Below are positions 1-10,222 of a stretch of 64,000 bases of DNA, one piece after another (the first letter of the stretch is position 1; each line of letters starts with the position of its first letter). Made by a program: the position numbers and the translations under genes. This stretch comes from Clostridia bacterium. GTDB lineage: Bacteria > Bacillota > Clostridia > Acetivibrionales > JAFADI01. The DNA lies in assembly GCA_026418695.1 (NCBI GenBank), contig JAOAAU010000122.1, positions 1 through 64,000 on the forward strand, written 5' to 3'. The notes under the pieces are model-generated. The model saw only the letters and a program-made list of their open reading frames with translations. It was not told the origin of the DNA and did not search any database.

Positions 1-106
1 CAAAACCAGTTAAGTCGTATTTGTTCTCTTTAAGCATTGATACCCCCCCTTAGGGGTATATTTTACTATACATTGCATTATTTTTCCCTTGGCAATTACA
101 TGAAAA

Positions 107-171
107 AGGCTGCTGACATATTTTCTTTGTCAACAGCCTGAGAGAAGGAGGATATCTGTATCCTCCTTCTC
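107..171 (-). terminator. Two consecutive hairpins downstream of the minus-strand ABC operon; the distal one (107-139) has a T-run on the minus strand
   Basis: 142-154 GAGAAGGAGGATA pairs with 159-171 TATCCTCCTTCTC. 107-118 AGGCTGCTGACA pairs with 128-139 TGTCAACAGCCT, with A-run at 103-107 on +. Confidence 0.8.
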
Positions 172-180
172 TGCTGCAGT

Positions 181-2205
181 TTACTTATCTAGTTGTTGGA
201 TATACTTTTTTAATCCGTCGGATACCGGCGTATCTCGATAGATCTGATCACTGAAATAGTTGCTCCCGATGCTGGTTTTAATATTAAAACCAACGTTGAT
301 GTACTCAGAATAGCCTGTGTTGTTGCGGTAATTTCCTGTAGAGCACAAGATCAGAAGCTCTTCAATAACTTTAGTGTCTTTGACTTCAATCCTTTTTGGC
401 TGAACTGGTTCTTTCTTATCTCTTCCGGCTCGTATTTCTGCCGGTGACAGGTTTCTCTCAAGAACCACGGATTCGATATCCTTAGGCATCAACACAACGT
501 TTTCATAATGCCCCTTTGCCTTCAACCATTGAAAGACCCTGGCATAGTTTGTACGCAACGAGTATTGAAGGACTTTCCCGTCGGTATCTGTGATGTTTGC
601 AAAGATATACTCTCTTGAATCCATCATCATGAGATTTTCAAAGGTTACCCCGGCAAGATCCAGCCTGAGCTGATCCGTAAATTCCTTGATTTCACTGCTG
701 CCGGATAGAATCAAAGGTTTTTTGGGATTCCGTGAATCACTGATTTCCACAAACTTAATTTTATTGATATCTTGTGTCAAAACAGGAAACCTGGATTCCT
801 TGTACTCCTTCGACTCGTAAATGGGTTTTAGATAGACGCTGTATCGTTTTTCGTCCACAGGATACTGACGAATCAAATGCTCCCCGTTTTTAAGCGTATA
901 GATGATGTATTTTAAGGAACCTTCCTTGACGGAGGGGGTTTTGGCAAGCTGTTGGTGCAGCAGCAAGATATTTTGGATATTTTCCTGGCTTTCAAAGAAA
1001 CCCGTGTTATCGAATTTCATTTCAATTTCTTTTACATCCGTTTTGTTTTCAATATGATTCCATAAAAACATATCCTGCCCGAAATAAACCCTCTGTACTT
1101 GATCTGCATCCGGGGCACGATGGACAAAACCTGTAACGTCCATAAAGAAACCCGACAGTACGAACGCCAAAATAGTCGAATACACCAAAAAACCCTTGTA
1201 AGCATTCCATACCAGGAAAGACTTCTGGATCAGCATTTCTGCGATGAAATAACTGAAAAATGAGCATAATACATAGCCTAACAGGATAATTGGAATAGAG
1301 CCTTTTGAAATCTCAGAGAAGTAGACGCCTCCCAAGATCATACCGCAAAAGGTGACACCGTATTTGAAAACCGGGCGGATGACCTCAAAGGAGATAATAT
1401 CACTTGCGGACTCGAGTTTCCGCTTCTCGTATACAAACATTGCAGCAGCGAAAAAGAATACTGTTAATAGTATGTATGTAATAATGTGAGCGATAGTAAA
1501 TCCTAGGGAATCAATCTTTAAATCGGTCAGAACAAAGATCGGAAGAGTATCCATAAAAAATGTATAGTTTCTGTCTCTTCCGAAGCCGTGAAGCAGGTAG
1601 GTCATGTTATAATCCAGCAATATGGATATTCCGGAAGGAAGTACGTGAAGGATATAGGTGAAGGCAATCTGTGCAATGGAGTTCCCTGTAAACATACCCA
1701 CAAAGATCGCAAAAGAAAAGAACAATGTATTGAAAAGCAGGGTAAGCCCAATCCAAATGAGAATATCCGCTGGTGTGAAAACCGTATTCAAATATGTAAC
1801 TGACTGCAGCAGAAAAAGTACGATTCCATTCAAAAGGACAGGGAGCGTTAGAAGAACGAGACCTATGGCACTATGACTGAAATAGAGCGTTTTCCTTTCA
1901 AAGGGGAGGCTGTGCATCATCGCCGCAGATTTGCTGACCTGCATATACCTGAAAAGAAGTACTGCCAGCAGCACGGGAACAATGCAGATCAAAATAATCT
2001 GAAGCTCACTTATGCCGGAAGAAAGACGGGTGCTTCTAAAAATGTCATCTCTTCTCCACTGATCCAATAGTTTGGGATCCTGCATCATCAGGTGAAAAGG
2101 ATACACAAAAAACAAGATGACGGTGTATAAGGCGCTGATCCACCAAAAACGCTTTACGTCGCTTTTTATTAATCCTGAACTAAATAAGGATGTTTTGAAC
2201 TTCAT
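181..2205 (-). CDS. ABC-2 type transporter permease, multi-spanning (YtrC/YtrD-like)
   Basis: Long ORF with hydrophobic segments, overlapping a GntR/ABC ATPase operon. ATG at 2205 preceded by a GGGGGGAA-type RBS. Confidence 0.8.
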   Translation of the reverse strand: MKFKTSLFSSGLIKSDVKRFWWISALYTVILFFVYPFHLMMQDPKLLDQWRRDDIFRSTRLSSGISELQIILICIVPVLLAVLLFRYMQVSKSAAMMHSLPFERKTLYFSHSAIGLVLLTLPVLLNGIVLFLLQSVTYLNTVFTPADILIWIGLTLLFNTLFFSFAIFVGMFTGNSIAQIAFTYILHVLPSGISILLDYNMTYLLHGFGRDRNYTFFMDTLPIFVLTDLKIDSLGFTIAHIITYILLTVFFFAAAMFVYEKRKLESASDIISFEVIRPVFKYGVTFCGMILGGVYFSEISKGSIPIILLGYVLCSFFSYFIAEMLIQKSFLVWNAYKGFLVYSTILAFVLSGFFMDVTGFVHRAPDADQVQRVYFGQDMFLWNHIENKTDVKEIEMKFDNTGFFESQENIQNILLLHQQLAKTPSVKEGSLKYIIYTLKNGEHLIRQYPVDEKRYSVYLKPIYESKEYKESRFPVLTQDINKIKFVEISDSRNPKKPLILSGSSEIKEFTDQLRLDLAGVTFENLMMMDSREYIFANITDTDGKVLQYSLRTNYARVFQWLKAKGHYENVVLMPKDIESVVLERNLSPAEIRAGRDKKEPVQPKRIEVKDTKVIEELLILCSTGNYRNNTGYSEYINVGFNIKTSIGSNYFSDQIYRDTPVSDGLKKYIQQLDK

Positions 2206-3079
2206 AACCCATTCCCCCCAATTCATAGATGAAAATTTCCTCCAGTGTCAGCGGCAGAATATCCAGGATCACAGGGTTTGACTTCTGCACCTTGGACACC
2301 AGGTGTTCTTTTGATCCTCTGGCTATCAGCAGGATAACACTTCCGTTTTGAGTACGATGCAGGATTTCCATATCCTGAGCAAAATTCTCCGGGATTTCCC
2401 GTGCAAAGGCGACCTGGAGCTTGTGAATATCCGACTTCATATTGTCCAGCTCCCGTTCAACAACGATCTTTCCATGGTGGAGGATTCCTACATGGTCGCA
2501 GACATCTTCAAGCTCTCGGAGGTTGTGGGAAGAAACCAGTACGGTTGTCTGCCGCTCAGCAACATCCTGGAGGATCAGGTTCCATACCTTCTTTCTCATA
2601 ACCGGATCCAAACCGTCTACAGGTTCATCCAGAATCATGATTTTGGGCATCATACAGATTCCCAGCCAGAAAGCTACCTGTTTCTGCATCCCTTTGGATA
2701 AGCGGGTAACTCTTCGCTTCGTTTCAATGGGGAATACCTGCTTTAGAAGCTCATATCTTTCCCAATTCCAGTTTGAATAAATGCTCGCATAGAACCTGGC
2801 CGTTTCATCAATACTGTACTGCGGGAAGAAATAAAGCTCATCCGGGATATAAACAATGGAAGATTTCAATTCTGAGTGATTATCTATGGGTTTTCCGGAG
2901 ATAAGCACTGTTCCTGCATCCTGACGGTATATTCCGACAAGATGCTTGATCAAAGTTGTCTTACCTGCGCCGTTTGGACCCAACAGACCGTAAACGGATG
3001 CTTCTTTCACATGGATATTCAGATTATCCAGGGCTTTGAATCTTCCAAAGCTTTTCCTCAAGTTTTTGACTTCAATCAT
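2180..3079 (-). CDS. ABC transporter ATP-binding protein (YtrB-like)
   Basis: Walker A GLLGPNGAGKTT, signature RLSKGMQKQ, Walker B MILDEPVDGLDP. Confidence 0.93.
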   Translation of the reverse strand: MIEVKNLRKSFGRFKALDNLNIHVKEASVYGLLGPNGAGKTTLIKHLVGIYRQDAGTVLISGKPIDNHSELKSSIVYIPDELYFFPQYSIDETARFYASIYSNWNWERYELLKQVFPIETKRRVTRLSKGMQKQVAFWLGICMMPKIMILDEPVDGLDPVMRKKVWNLILQDVAERQTTVLVSSHNLRELEDVCDHVGILHHGKIVVERELDNMKSDIHKLQVAFAREIPENFAQDMEILHRTQNGSVILLIARGSKEHLVSKVQKSNPVILDILPLTLEEIFIYELGGMGYEVQNILI

Positions 3080-3458
3080 CCGATTGGACCTCCTTTTTAC
3101 CGAAAATATTATCAATGCAGGATAAAAACTCCTCTCTGGAAACCTGCAAATACATCAGTTCTGCTATGTTTTTCTTCAACTCACGCATCAACTCGTCCTT
3201 TCTGGCCAGATTGACGGTGTTTTCCAGAGGTGTTACAAAGTTACCCTTGGCACGAATGGAATAAATAAAGCCTTCCAATTCCAGGTCTTTATAGGCCTTT
3301 TGAATGGTATTGGGGTTGATGGTCAGGGATTGGGCCAGCTCACGCACGGAAGGAATCCGTTCGTTTGCCTTCAGAACTCCGCTGATGATCAACGCTTTCA
3401 TTTTCTCCTTGATTTGCTCGTACAAAGGGCTTCGATCCATAAAATCAAGCTGGAACAT
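3072..3458 (-). CDS. GntR family transcriptional regulator (YtrA-like, short C-terminal domain)
   Basis: PLYEQIKEKMKALIISGVLKANERIPSVRELAQSLTINPNTIQKAYKDLE wHTH, 128 aa, overlaps the ABC ATPase gene. Confidence 0.93.
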   Translation of the reverse strand: MFQLDFMDRSPLYEQIKEKMKALIISGVLKANERIPSVRELAQSLTINPNTIQKAYKDLELEGFIYSIRAKGNFVTPLENTVNLARKDELMRELKKNIAELMYLQVSREEFLSCIDNIFGKKEVQSDD

Positions 3459-3715
3459 AAGAGCCTCCTATCTGTATTACAAATAATAATACAGTTAATA
3501 CAGTTTCATATTAATGGATGATTTAACCAATGTCAATAGGCTTTAAAAAATTAGTTTGATTTTATGGAGAAGGCTGACCGCTAGAAATTACTGAGACCAA
3601 GGAATAAAAAAATAATTCAATGCCGATGGGAGCGCAGGAAAGAATATAAAAATCAAAGGCTGGACAACATAAAAATTATTACGAACCATTTTGTTTGGAT
3701 TGGAGCGTTATAGCA

Positions 3716-5131
3716 ATGGCGAATATTTTCAGAACCAAATCCATCGATCAGTTAATTAGAGAATCCACCGGTGAGGGTGAGGGAAAAGCCTCGCTGAAAA
3801 AGGCCCTTGGTTCCTTTGAATTGACTATGCTGGGGGTAGGGGCCGTTATTGGAACAGGAATTTTTGTTCTCACAGGGGTGGCCGCAGCAAAATACTCCGG
3901 ACCGGCTCTTGTGATTTCCTTTATTATTTCAGGCCTCGCCTGTATTTTTGCAGGGCTTTGTTATGCGGAGTTTGCGGCAATGGTGCCGGTTGCAGGAAGC
4001 GCTTATACTTATGGGTATGCAGCCCTGGGAGAGATCTGGGCATGGATCATCGGCTGGGATCTGATTCTTGAATATACCGTTGCCAATGCTGCAGTCGCCA
4101 TAGGGTGGTCCGGCTATATTGTCAGTCTGCTGAATTCAGCAGGAATTCATCTGCCGGCCTTTTTAATCAATGCTCCCGGCGTGCAGGGAGGGATGATCAA
4201 TCTTCCCGCTATCCTCATTGTGTTTCTGATTTCCTGGCTGCTCATCCTTGGCGTTAAGGAAAGCGCGCGTCTGAACAATATCATCGTTGGAATTAAAATC
4301 GCAGTTGTTCTTTTGTTTATCCTTATCGGAGTCTTTCATATAAATCCTGCAAACTGGCAGCCTTTTATGCCTTATGGATGGAGTGGCGTATTTCAGGGCG
4401 CGGCGATCATTTTCTTTGCTTATATCGGATTTGATGCGGTATCTACTGCTGCGGAAGAGGTTAAAAATCCTCAGAAGGATCTTCCAAGAGGGATTATCGG
4501 GTCCCTGGTGATTTGTACGGCATTGTACATTATTGTTTCAGCAATATTGACAGGTATGGTTCCATACTTGAAGTTTATGGATACTTCTGCCCCGGTAGCT
4601 TATGCTCTGGCACAAGTAGGGATTAACTGGGGTTCTGCGCTGGTATCTGTAGGGGCAGTATCCGGTATCACCTCTGTGCTTCTTGTCATGTTGTTTGGGC
4701 AAACCCGAGTTTTCTTTGCGATGTCCAGGGACGGACTGCTGCCAAAAGTATTTGGAGAAGTTCATCCTGTGCGAGGTACGCCTGGCAAGAGTACCATTCT
4801 TGTTGGAATAGTTACGGCAATACTGGCCGGATTTACACCGATTTCAGCGGTTGCTGAATTGACCAATATCGGTACATTGGCAGCCTTTGTTATTGTGTCG
4901 GCGGCGGTAATCTTTCTTAGGGTCAAGAGACCGGAATTGAAGAGACCCTTTAAAGTTCCCGGAGTTCCGATCACTCCTTTGCTCTCGATTCTCTTTTGTT
5001 CATATCTGATTTTGGTACTACCAAGGGTTACGCATATCCGCTTTATTGTATGGCTGGCATTGGGTTTTGTAGTGTATTTTATCTATGGTTACTGGCACAG
5101 TACCATGAACCGGCCACAAAAGGCATCTTAA
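3716..5131 (+). CDS. APC family amino acid permease
   Basis: GVGAVIGTGIFVLTG motif, about 12 TM segments. Confidence 0.92.
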   Translation: MANIFRTKSIDQLIRESTGEGEGKASLKKALGSFELTMLGVGAVIGTGIFVLTGVAAAKYSGPALVISFIISGLACIFAGLCYAEFAAMVPVAGSAYTYGYAALGEIWAWIIGWDLILEYTVANAAVAIGWSGYIVSLLNSAGIHLPAFLINAPGVQGGMINLPAILIVFLISWLLILGVKESARLNNIIVGIKIAVVLLFILIGVFHINPANWQPFMPYGWSGVFQGAAIIFFAYIGFDAVSTAAEEVKNPQKDLPRGIIGSLVICTALYIIVSAILTGMVPYLKFMDTSAPVAYALAQVGINWGSALVSVGAVSGITSVLLVMLFGQTRVFFAMSRDGLLPKVFGEVHPVRGTPGKSTILVGIVTAILAGFTPISAVAELTNIGTLAAFVIVSAAVIFLRVKRPELKRPFKVPGVPITPLLSILFCSYLILVLPRVTHIRFIVWLALGFVVYFIYGYWHSTMNRPQKAS

Positions 5132-5192
5132 TGAATGGAAACTGCCTGATCGGAATTAAAAATAGAAAACATCTTCCTTGAAGGAAAGATGA

Positions 5193-5226
5193 AGGGAAAA
5201 GGCCCGTCAAGTACCTTTTCCCTTTT
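5193..5226 (+). terminator. Intrinsic terminator after the amino acid permease
   Basis: AGGGAAAAGG ... CCTTTTCCCTTTT. Confidence 0.8.
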
Positions 5227-5300
5227 ATAATTCCTATTGAAAAAGCCAGATTTCAATAGTATGATTAAACTGATAAAGTTTTTATGTAAAGGGGACCGCT

Positions 5301-5753
5301 ATGGATACATATAAAATGGGGAAACAAAAGCATATCGCTCTGGTTGCGCATGACAACCGGAAACAGGACCTGATTAAATGGACTGTAAAAAATGCGGATA
5401 TATTAAAGGGGCATTTTCTTTGTGGAACCGGGACTACGGCCAAACTGATTTCTGAAAACACAGGCCTTCCTGTCAAAGCATATAAAAGCGGGCCTTTGGG
5501 AGGAGATCAGCAGATCGGCGCACGAATATCCGATGGCGAGATTGACTTTATGATCTTTTTCTGGGATCCGCTGACGTCTCAACCCCACGATCCTGACGTC
5601 AAAGCCCTTCTGAGAATAGCTGTCATGTATGACATTCCTGTGGCGATGACCCAGGCTTCTGCGGATTTTATGCTGACATCAAAGCTGATGGAAGAGGAAT
5701 ATGACCGGAATATTATTGATTATTACAGCCGGATCAGGGAGAAAAATTTTTAA
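5301..5753 (+). CDS. mgsA: Methylglyoxal synthase
   Basis: KHIALVAHDNRKQDLIKW, GTGTTAKLI, KSGPLGGDQQIGARI, FFWDPLTSQPHDPDVKALLRIAVMYDIPVA. Confidence 0.97.
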   Translation: MDTYKMGKQKHIALVAHDNRKQDLIKWTVKNADILKGHFLCGTGTTAKLISENTGLPVKAYKSGPLGGDQQIGARISDGEIDFMIFFWDPLTSQPHDPDVKALLRIAVMYDIPVAMTQASADFMLTSKLMEEEYDRNIIDYYSRIREKNF

Positions 5754-5787
5754 CCGAATTAGAATAAAGATTCCATAGATGTTATCA

Positions 5788-5815
5788 AAGGGCTGAAAAC
5801 CAACTCAGCCCTTTT
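5788..5815 (+). terminator. Intrinsic terminator after mgsA
   Basis: AAGGGCTGA...TCAGCCCTTTT. Confidence 0.8.
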
Positions 5816-5848
5816 GATTTATCGTGCATTTAAGGGGAGTTCGAACAG

Positions 5849-7054
5849 ATGACTAGAAGGCTTTACTATGAGGATCCATATATCAAGGAATTTTATGGCA
5901 GTATCATCAGTGTCGAGGAAAAAGAGAATGGGGTTCATATCCAGCTGGATCAAACAGCATTTTATCCCGAAGGCGGAGGGCAGCCTTGCGACCTGGGAAT
6001 TATCGGAGACGCAGCTGTAAGCTTAACCTATGAAGAAAACGGGAAAGTTGTACATGTGACGGATAAAATCCCGAATTATACGGAGAAAGTTCCTTGCCGG
6101 ATCGATTGGAACCGGAGATTTGATCATATGCAGCAGCATCTTGGACAGCATATCTTATCAGCGGTTTGTGCGGAAATCTTTCATGCAGATACGGTTGGGT
6201 TCCATATCGGCAGTACCAATGTCACCATAGACATCAATAAGGTTCTGGAACTGAAAGATATTGAGAAGCTTGAAAGTCTGACTAACCAAAAGGTGTTTGA
6301 AAACAAACAGGTGGATGCATTTTATCCTTCTCAAGAGGAGTTCCAAACTCTAAGCTTGAGAAAGCTTCCTCAAGTAAAGACTGGAATAAGGATCGTTCGA
6401 ATTGAAGGAGTGGATGTCAATGCCTGCTGTGGAACTCATCCGGCCAGAACTGGCGAGGTGGGAATCATAAAAGTGATCCGTTGGGAAAAGTACAAAGGCG
6501 GCTTAAGAATTGAGTTTGCCTGCGGTGTGAGAGCACTTCGGGATTACTCATGGAAGAACGACGCAATCAACATTTTGGCGATATCTCTGGGATGTAAGGA
6601 TTTGGATGTTGTTCAAAAATTGAATGTTCTCAACGATAAACTCGCAAAAATTCATAAGGAAAACAGTGAATTGAAAGATAAGATACTGGATATAGAAGCG
6701 CGAGAGTTGTTTGCAGCGTCGGGGAAAGAAAATAATATAAGCATCATTCAGGCCATATTCTCGAATAGAGATCTTGAGGAAGTCAGGCTCCTGGCTTCCA
6801 AAATTACGGTGCTGGACAGTGCTGTGGTGCTTTTTGGCATCAAGAATCAAGAAAACGCTCAAATCCTATTCTGCCGTTCAAAAGAATTGAATCATATCAG
6901 TGCTCGGGAACTATTCAAAGAATCCGTTGCACTTTTGGACGGAAAGGGCGGAGGCACCGATTTGATGGCTCAGGGCGGAGGACCAAGCATTGAGAACCTT
7001 GAAACTGCATTGGAGCTGGCCTGCACCAAATTGAAAATAGCTTTTGGAGAATAG
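5849..7054 (+). CDS. Alanyl-tRNA editing protein, AlaX-L type (with DHHA1-like C-terminus)
   Basis: AFYPEGGGQPCDLG, HMQQHLGQHILSA, CCGTHPARTGEVG; C-terminal GKGGGTDLMAQGGG. Confidence 0.93.
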   Translation: MTRRLYYEDPYIKEFYGSIISVEEKENGVHIQLDQTAFYPEGGGQPCDLGIIGDAAVSLTYEENGKVVHVTDKIPNYTEKVPCRIDWNRRFDHMQQHLGQHILSAVCAEIFHADTVGFHIGSTNVTIDINKVLELKDIEKLESLTNQKVFENKQVDAFYPSQEEFQTLSLRKLPQVKTGIRIVRIEGVDVNACCGTHPARTGEVGIIKVIRWEKYKGGLRIEFACGVRALRDYSWKNDAINILAISLGCKDLDVVQKLNVLNDKLAKIHKENSELKDKILDIEARELFAASGKENNISIIQAIFSNRDLEEVRLLASKITVLDSAVVLFGIKNQENAQILFCRSKELNHISARELFKESVALLDGKGGGTDLMAQGGGPSIENLETALELACTKLKIAFGE

Positions 7055-7103
7055 AAAAATTGTTTTTAGATGCGATTGTTTGATAAATCAGGGGGTCAGT
7101 CAT

Positions 7104-8117
7104 TTGAAAAATGTTTTACTGCTTTCTACAGGAGGCACCATTGCCTCTATTCCTTGCAAGGACGGACTTGCACCGGGACTTTCCGCAAAGGACATCATTG
7201 ATTTTGTTCCTGAGCTGAAGGACCTTTGCTGCATCGATTGCAAGACCATATTTAACCTTGACAGCTCCAATATTCAACCGGAAGAATGGAAGGTATTGGC
7301 CAGGGCGGTTTTTGAAAACCTCAACCGGTATGATGGGATTGTCATTTCCCATGGTACGGATACGATGGCATACACGGCATCCATACTGTCCTTCATGCTT
7401 GTCAACCTGAACAAGCCTGTGATAATTACAGGCTCACAGCTCCCTATCATAGAACCGGGAACGGATGCCAAGGACAACCTTCTGCATGCATTTAAGACGG
7501 TGGTCAGTGATATCCATGGGGTTTTCATTGTCTTTGGAGGGAAGGTGATTCGCGGGGTAAGATCTGTCAAAGTAAGGACTACAAGCTTTAATGCCTTTGA
7601 AAGCATCAATGCCACCAGTACCGGGTATATAGAAGACGGAAAGGTATTCATCGACCATTCACAGGTGAAGAGTGTCAGTGGTCCCGCAGCATTGGATGAT
7701 CGGCTGGATTCCGATGTGTTTTTATTAAAGCTGATTCCGGGGACCCACCTGGAGTTTTTCGACCGTTTTTCTCAGATGGGATATAAAGGCCTTGTTATCG
7801 AGGGCTTCGGACTGGGGGGTGTCCACTATCTGAGAAGAAATCTGATAGAAAAGCTCAATCAATTAATGGCGGATGGGATTGCAGTTGTTCTTACTACCCA
7901 ATGCTTATATGAGATTTCCGATCTCACCGTATATGAGGTCGGGAGAAAGGCTGCAGAGGGCGGAATTATCCCGGGATATGATATGACCTCCGAAGCTGCA
8001 GTTACCAAGCTGATGTGGGTTTTAGGACATACCCGGGATTTGGCAGCGGTGAAGCGCATGATGCTGACGGATTACTGCGGGGAAATCAAAGTGCCCCTGA
8101 AGCTGGGTGTGGGATAG
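7104..8117 (+). CDS. L-asparaginase (type I-like)
   Basis: NVLLLSTGGTIAS and VISHGTDTMAYTASIL; likely TTG start at 7104 after a GGGGG RBS (the track start 7044 overlaps the previous gene). Confidence 0.93.
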   Translation: MKNVLLLSTGGTIASIPCKDGLAPGLSAKDIIDFVPELKDLCCIDCKTIFNLDSSNIQPEEWKVLARAVFENLNRYDGIVISHGTDTMAYTASILSFMLVNLNKPVIITGSQLPIIEPGTDAKDNLLHAFKTVVSDIHGVFIVFGGKVIRGVRSVKVRTTSFNAFESINATSTGYIEDGKVFIDHSQVKSVSGPAALDDRLDSDVFLLKLIPGTHLEFFDRFSQMGYKGLVIEGFGLGGVHYLRRNLIEKLNQLMADGIAVVLTTQCLYEISDLTVYEVGRKAAEGGIIPGYDMTSEAAVTKLMWVLGHTRDLAAVKRMMLTDYCGEIKVPLKLGVG

Positions 8118-9062
8118 CTATGACTCCGATTTTATCCGGAAACGGTTTGCTGTTTCCTGTAGTCGAAGGAAGATTTCCTTCAATCCGGAAAACTTCTTTT
8201 CAGAAACGGATACCCCCAGGATGATAAGAATTCCTCCGAAGATTGTGAGGGCGGTTACTTTTTCATGAAGAATCAGAACAGAAGTAATCATCGTGATCAA
8301 TGGTACCAGATAGATGTAATTGCTGGCCTTCACAGCTCCAAGAATTTTTACGGACGCATTCCAAAGGACAAAACACAGAGCAGAAGCTGCTAATCCTAAA
8401 AAGGCAATATTTATGACCAGTTTCAGCGAAACAGGGTGCGCTGAAACAAAATCTTCCCCGCGGAAATAAAGGATAGGAACAATGGTGAGCAGTCCGTAAA
8501 AGAAGCTCTTCCTAACAGTATAAACAGGCGGATAGCTGCTATCCACCTTCTTTAGCAGAACAGAATAAACAGCCCAGACAATAGAAGCCAGAAGTGCCAA
8601 TACATCCCCCACGGGGTTCAGCTTTAAAAGGAACTTTCCATTGAAAATGACGAGGAATATTCCCAGAAAGGATACAATAAATCCGATAACAAGATTCCGG
8701 CTGATTTTCTCATCCTTTGTAGCGATATGAGCCAGAAGGGCTGTTAGTATGGGAATGGTCGATACGATGAGTCCTACATTGGTAGCATAGGTAAACTCAA
8801 GGGCGATGTTTTCTATCAGAAAGTATAAGGTAATGCCGGTAAGCCCCAGGGAGAAAAAAAGAAACTCCTCGCTGAAGCTTTTAAAACCCTTGAATTTTGG
8901 GTAAATGAGCCAGAGGGCAAGATAGCCCAAGGCAAACCTGTAGAACAGGATCTCGACGGGGGAGAGATCCTGCAGAATCACTTTGGTAGAAACAAAGGTC
9001 GTGCCCCAGATAAAGATTGTAATGAGTGCAATGAGATGCCCGGTGAACGTATTGCTTTTCAT
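8118..9062 (-). CDS. EamA/DMT family transporter
   Basis: Two EamA repeats (GTTFVSTKVIL..., ALLASIVWAVYSVLLKK...). Confidence 0.9.
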   Translation of the reverse strand: MKSNTFTGHLIALITIFIWGTTFVSTKVILQDLSPVEILFYRFALGYLALWLIYPKFKGFKSFSEEFLFFSLGLTGITLYFLIENIALEFTYATNVGLIVSTIPILTALLAHIATKDEKISRNLVIGFIVSFLGIFLVIFNGKFLLKLNPVGDVLALLASIVWAVYSVLLKKVDSSYPPVYTVRKSFFYGLLTIVPILYFRGEDFVSAHPVSLKLVINIAFLGLAASALCFVLWNASVKILGAVKASNYIYLVPLITMITSVLILHEKVTALTIFGGILIILGVSVSEKKFSGLKEIFLRLQETANRFRIKSES

Positions 9063-9203
9063 AAAGATTCCTTCCTCAAAACTGGATTTTTGAATGATCA
9101 ATCAGAATATATTGAATTCATTCTAAGATACAGACTGAGGAGCAGAATAGTAAAAAATTGCTCTGGATGCTTTATCATCTGGAATCGATTATGTTTTCAA
9201 TGA

Positions 9204-10004
9204 TTAACCCCCTTTCAGATATTTGATGGGGGTTGTTCCCGAATACTGCCTGAATACCTTGACAAAATGGCTTTGATCATAAAAACCCGCTTCCATCGCA
9301 ACGTCTGTGATCTGCCTGTTTTTCCGGAGTTCCTTTTTGGCATGATTGATTCTAAGCATCGTAAGATACGCGTGCGGAGAGAGTCTGTAGCTGTTTTCAA
9401 AGGCCCGGATGAGATAATATTTGCTTAATCCAGAGATCCTGCATAAGTCGTCCAAGGTGATTTTCTCGAGGTAATTGTCGTTCAGGAAATTATTGATAAG
9501 CTTCATGGTTTGTTTGTCATCATGCAAACCGCGGGTGTTTTCATTCAAATAGGCATCCAGGTCTAAAAAGTAGTTCAGTTCGCTTAAAAGGAAGCTTTCC
9601 TTTTCTATCCCGGACAAGGATTCAAGTTGCATAAAACTACATAGGGCATTGATTCTGGAAAAATCTTTTGAGTTAAGGAACTTGGCAAAAGTCGGAAGCT
9701 TCTGGAGATCCGCCTCAAAGGAGGATTCAATCCAGTTTTTTTTCAGGTACATCATATGGAAGGACCAGTTTTTTGTATCATGGGGGCAACATTGATGAAC
9801 GACATCCGGAGGAATACAGATCATCATTCCCCGGCTTACAATAAAGCTCTCACGCTCGCATTCCACTATGCTGGTTCCTTTTAGGACGATGCCTATGGAT
9901 AGCTCGATGTGGGCGTGCTTTTTAGAGGAATGAACGGCATTATCACAGCTTTTCAGTTCAAAAAACGGGATGCTTTCATCCCTGAAATATTTAACCTTTG
10001 ACAT
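9204..10004 (-). CDS. AraC family transcriptional regulator with cupin-like sensor
   Basis: C-terminal HTH TLDDLCRISGLSKYYLIRAFENSYRLSPHAYLTMLRINHAKKEL. Confidence 0.93.
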   Translation of the reverse strand: MSKVKYFRDESIPFFELKSCDNAVHSSKKHAHIELSIGIVLKGTSIVECERESFIVSRGMMICIPPDVVHQCCPHDTKNWSFHMMYLKKNWIESSFEADLQKLPTFAKFLNSKDFSRINALCSFMQLESLSGIEKESFLLSELNYFLDLDAYLNENTRGLHDDKQTMKLINNFLNDNYLEKITLDDLCRISGLSKYYLIRAFENSYRLSPHAYLTMLRINHAKKELRKNRQITDVAMEAGFYDQSHFVKVFRQYSGTTPIKYLKGG

Positions 10005-10188
10005 TATAACCTCGCAGAATTCAATGAAGTATCCGATTTGTTTTTAGGAGTCAAAATTAAGTCTATATAAAAATTATATTGAATTGCTGCAGGAAGAGCA
10101 ATATTTTCGAAATTCATATTTTTCTATGATGGTTGTACCCTAAAGAAAAAATTACTTGCAATTCCAAAATATTCATGATATTATTTGA

Positions 10189-10200
10189 TTGAACGTTCAA
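10189..10200. promoter_or_regulatory. Candidate TetR operator TTGAACGTTCAA
   Basis: Perfect 12-bp palindrome just upstream of the tetR-like gene; repeated upstream of the flavodoxin gene. Confidence 0.6.
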
Positions 10201-10222
10201 ACAAAAAAAGAGGAAGGGTACC

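Noticed and set aside
1588-2070. Several 60-75 aa plus-strand ORFs opposite the ABC permease
   Set aside because: Antisense to a well-supported gene, no RBS or family signal; treated as chance ORFs.
3537-3694. Leader of the amino acid permease examined for a riboswitch (CTGACCGC...GCCGATGGGAGCGCAGG)
   Set aside because: Could not match it by eye to any known aptamer core or to a convincing helix set; a covariance-model search would be needed.
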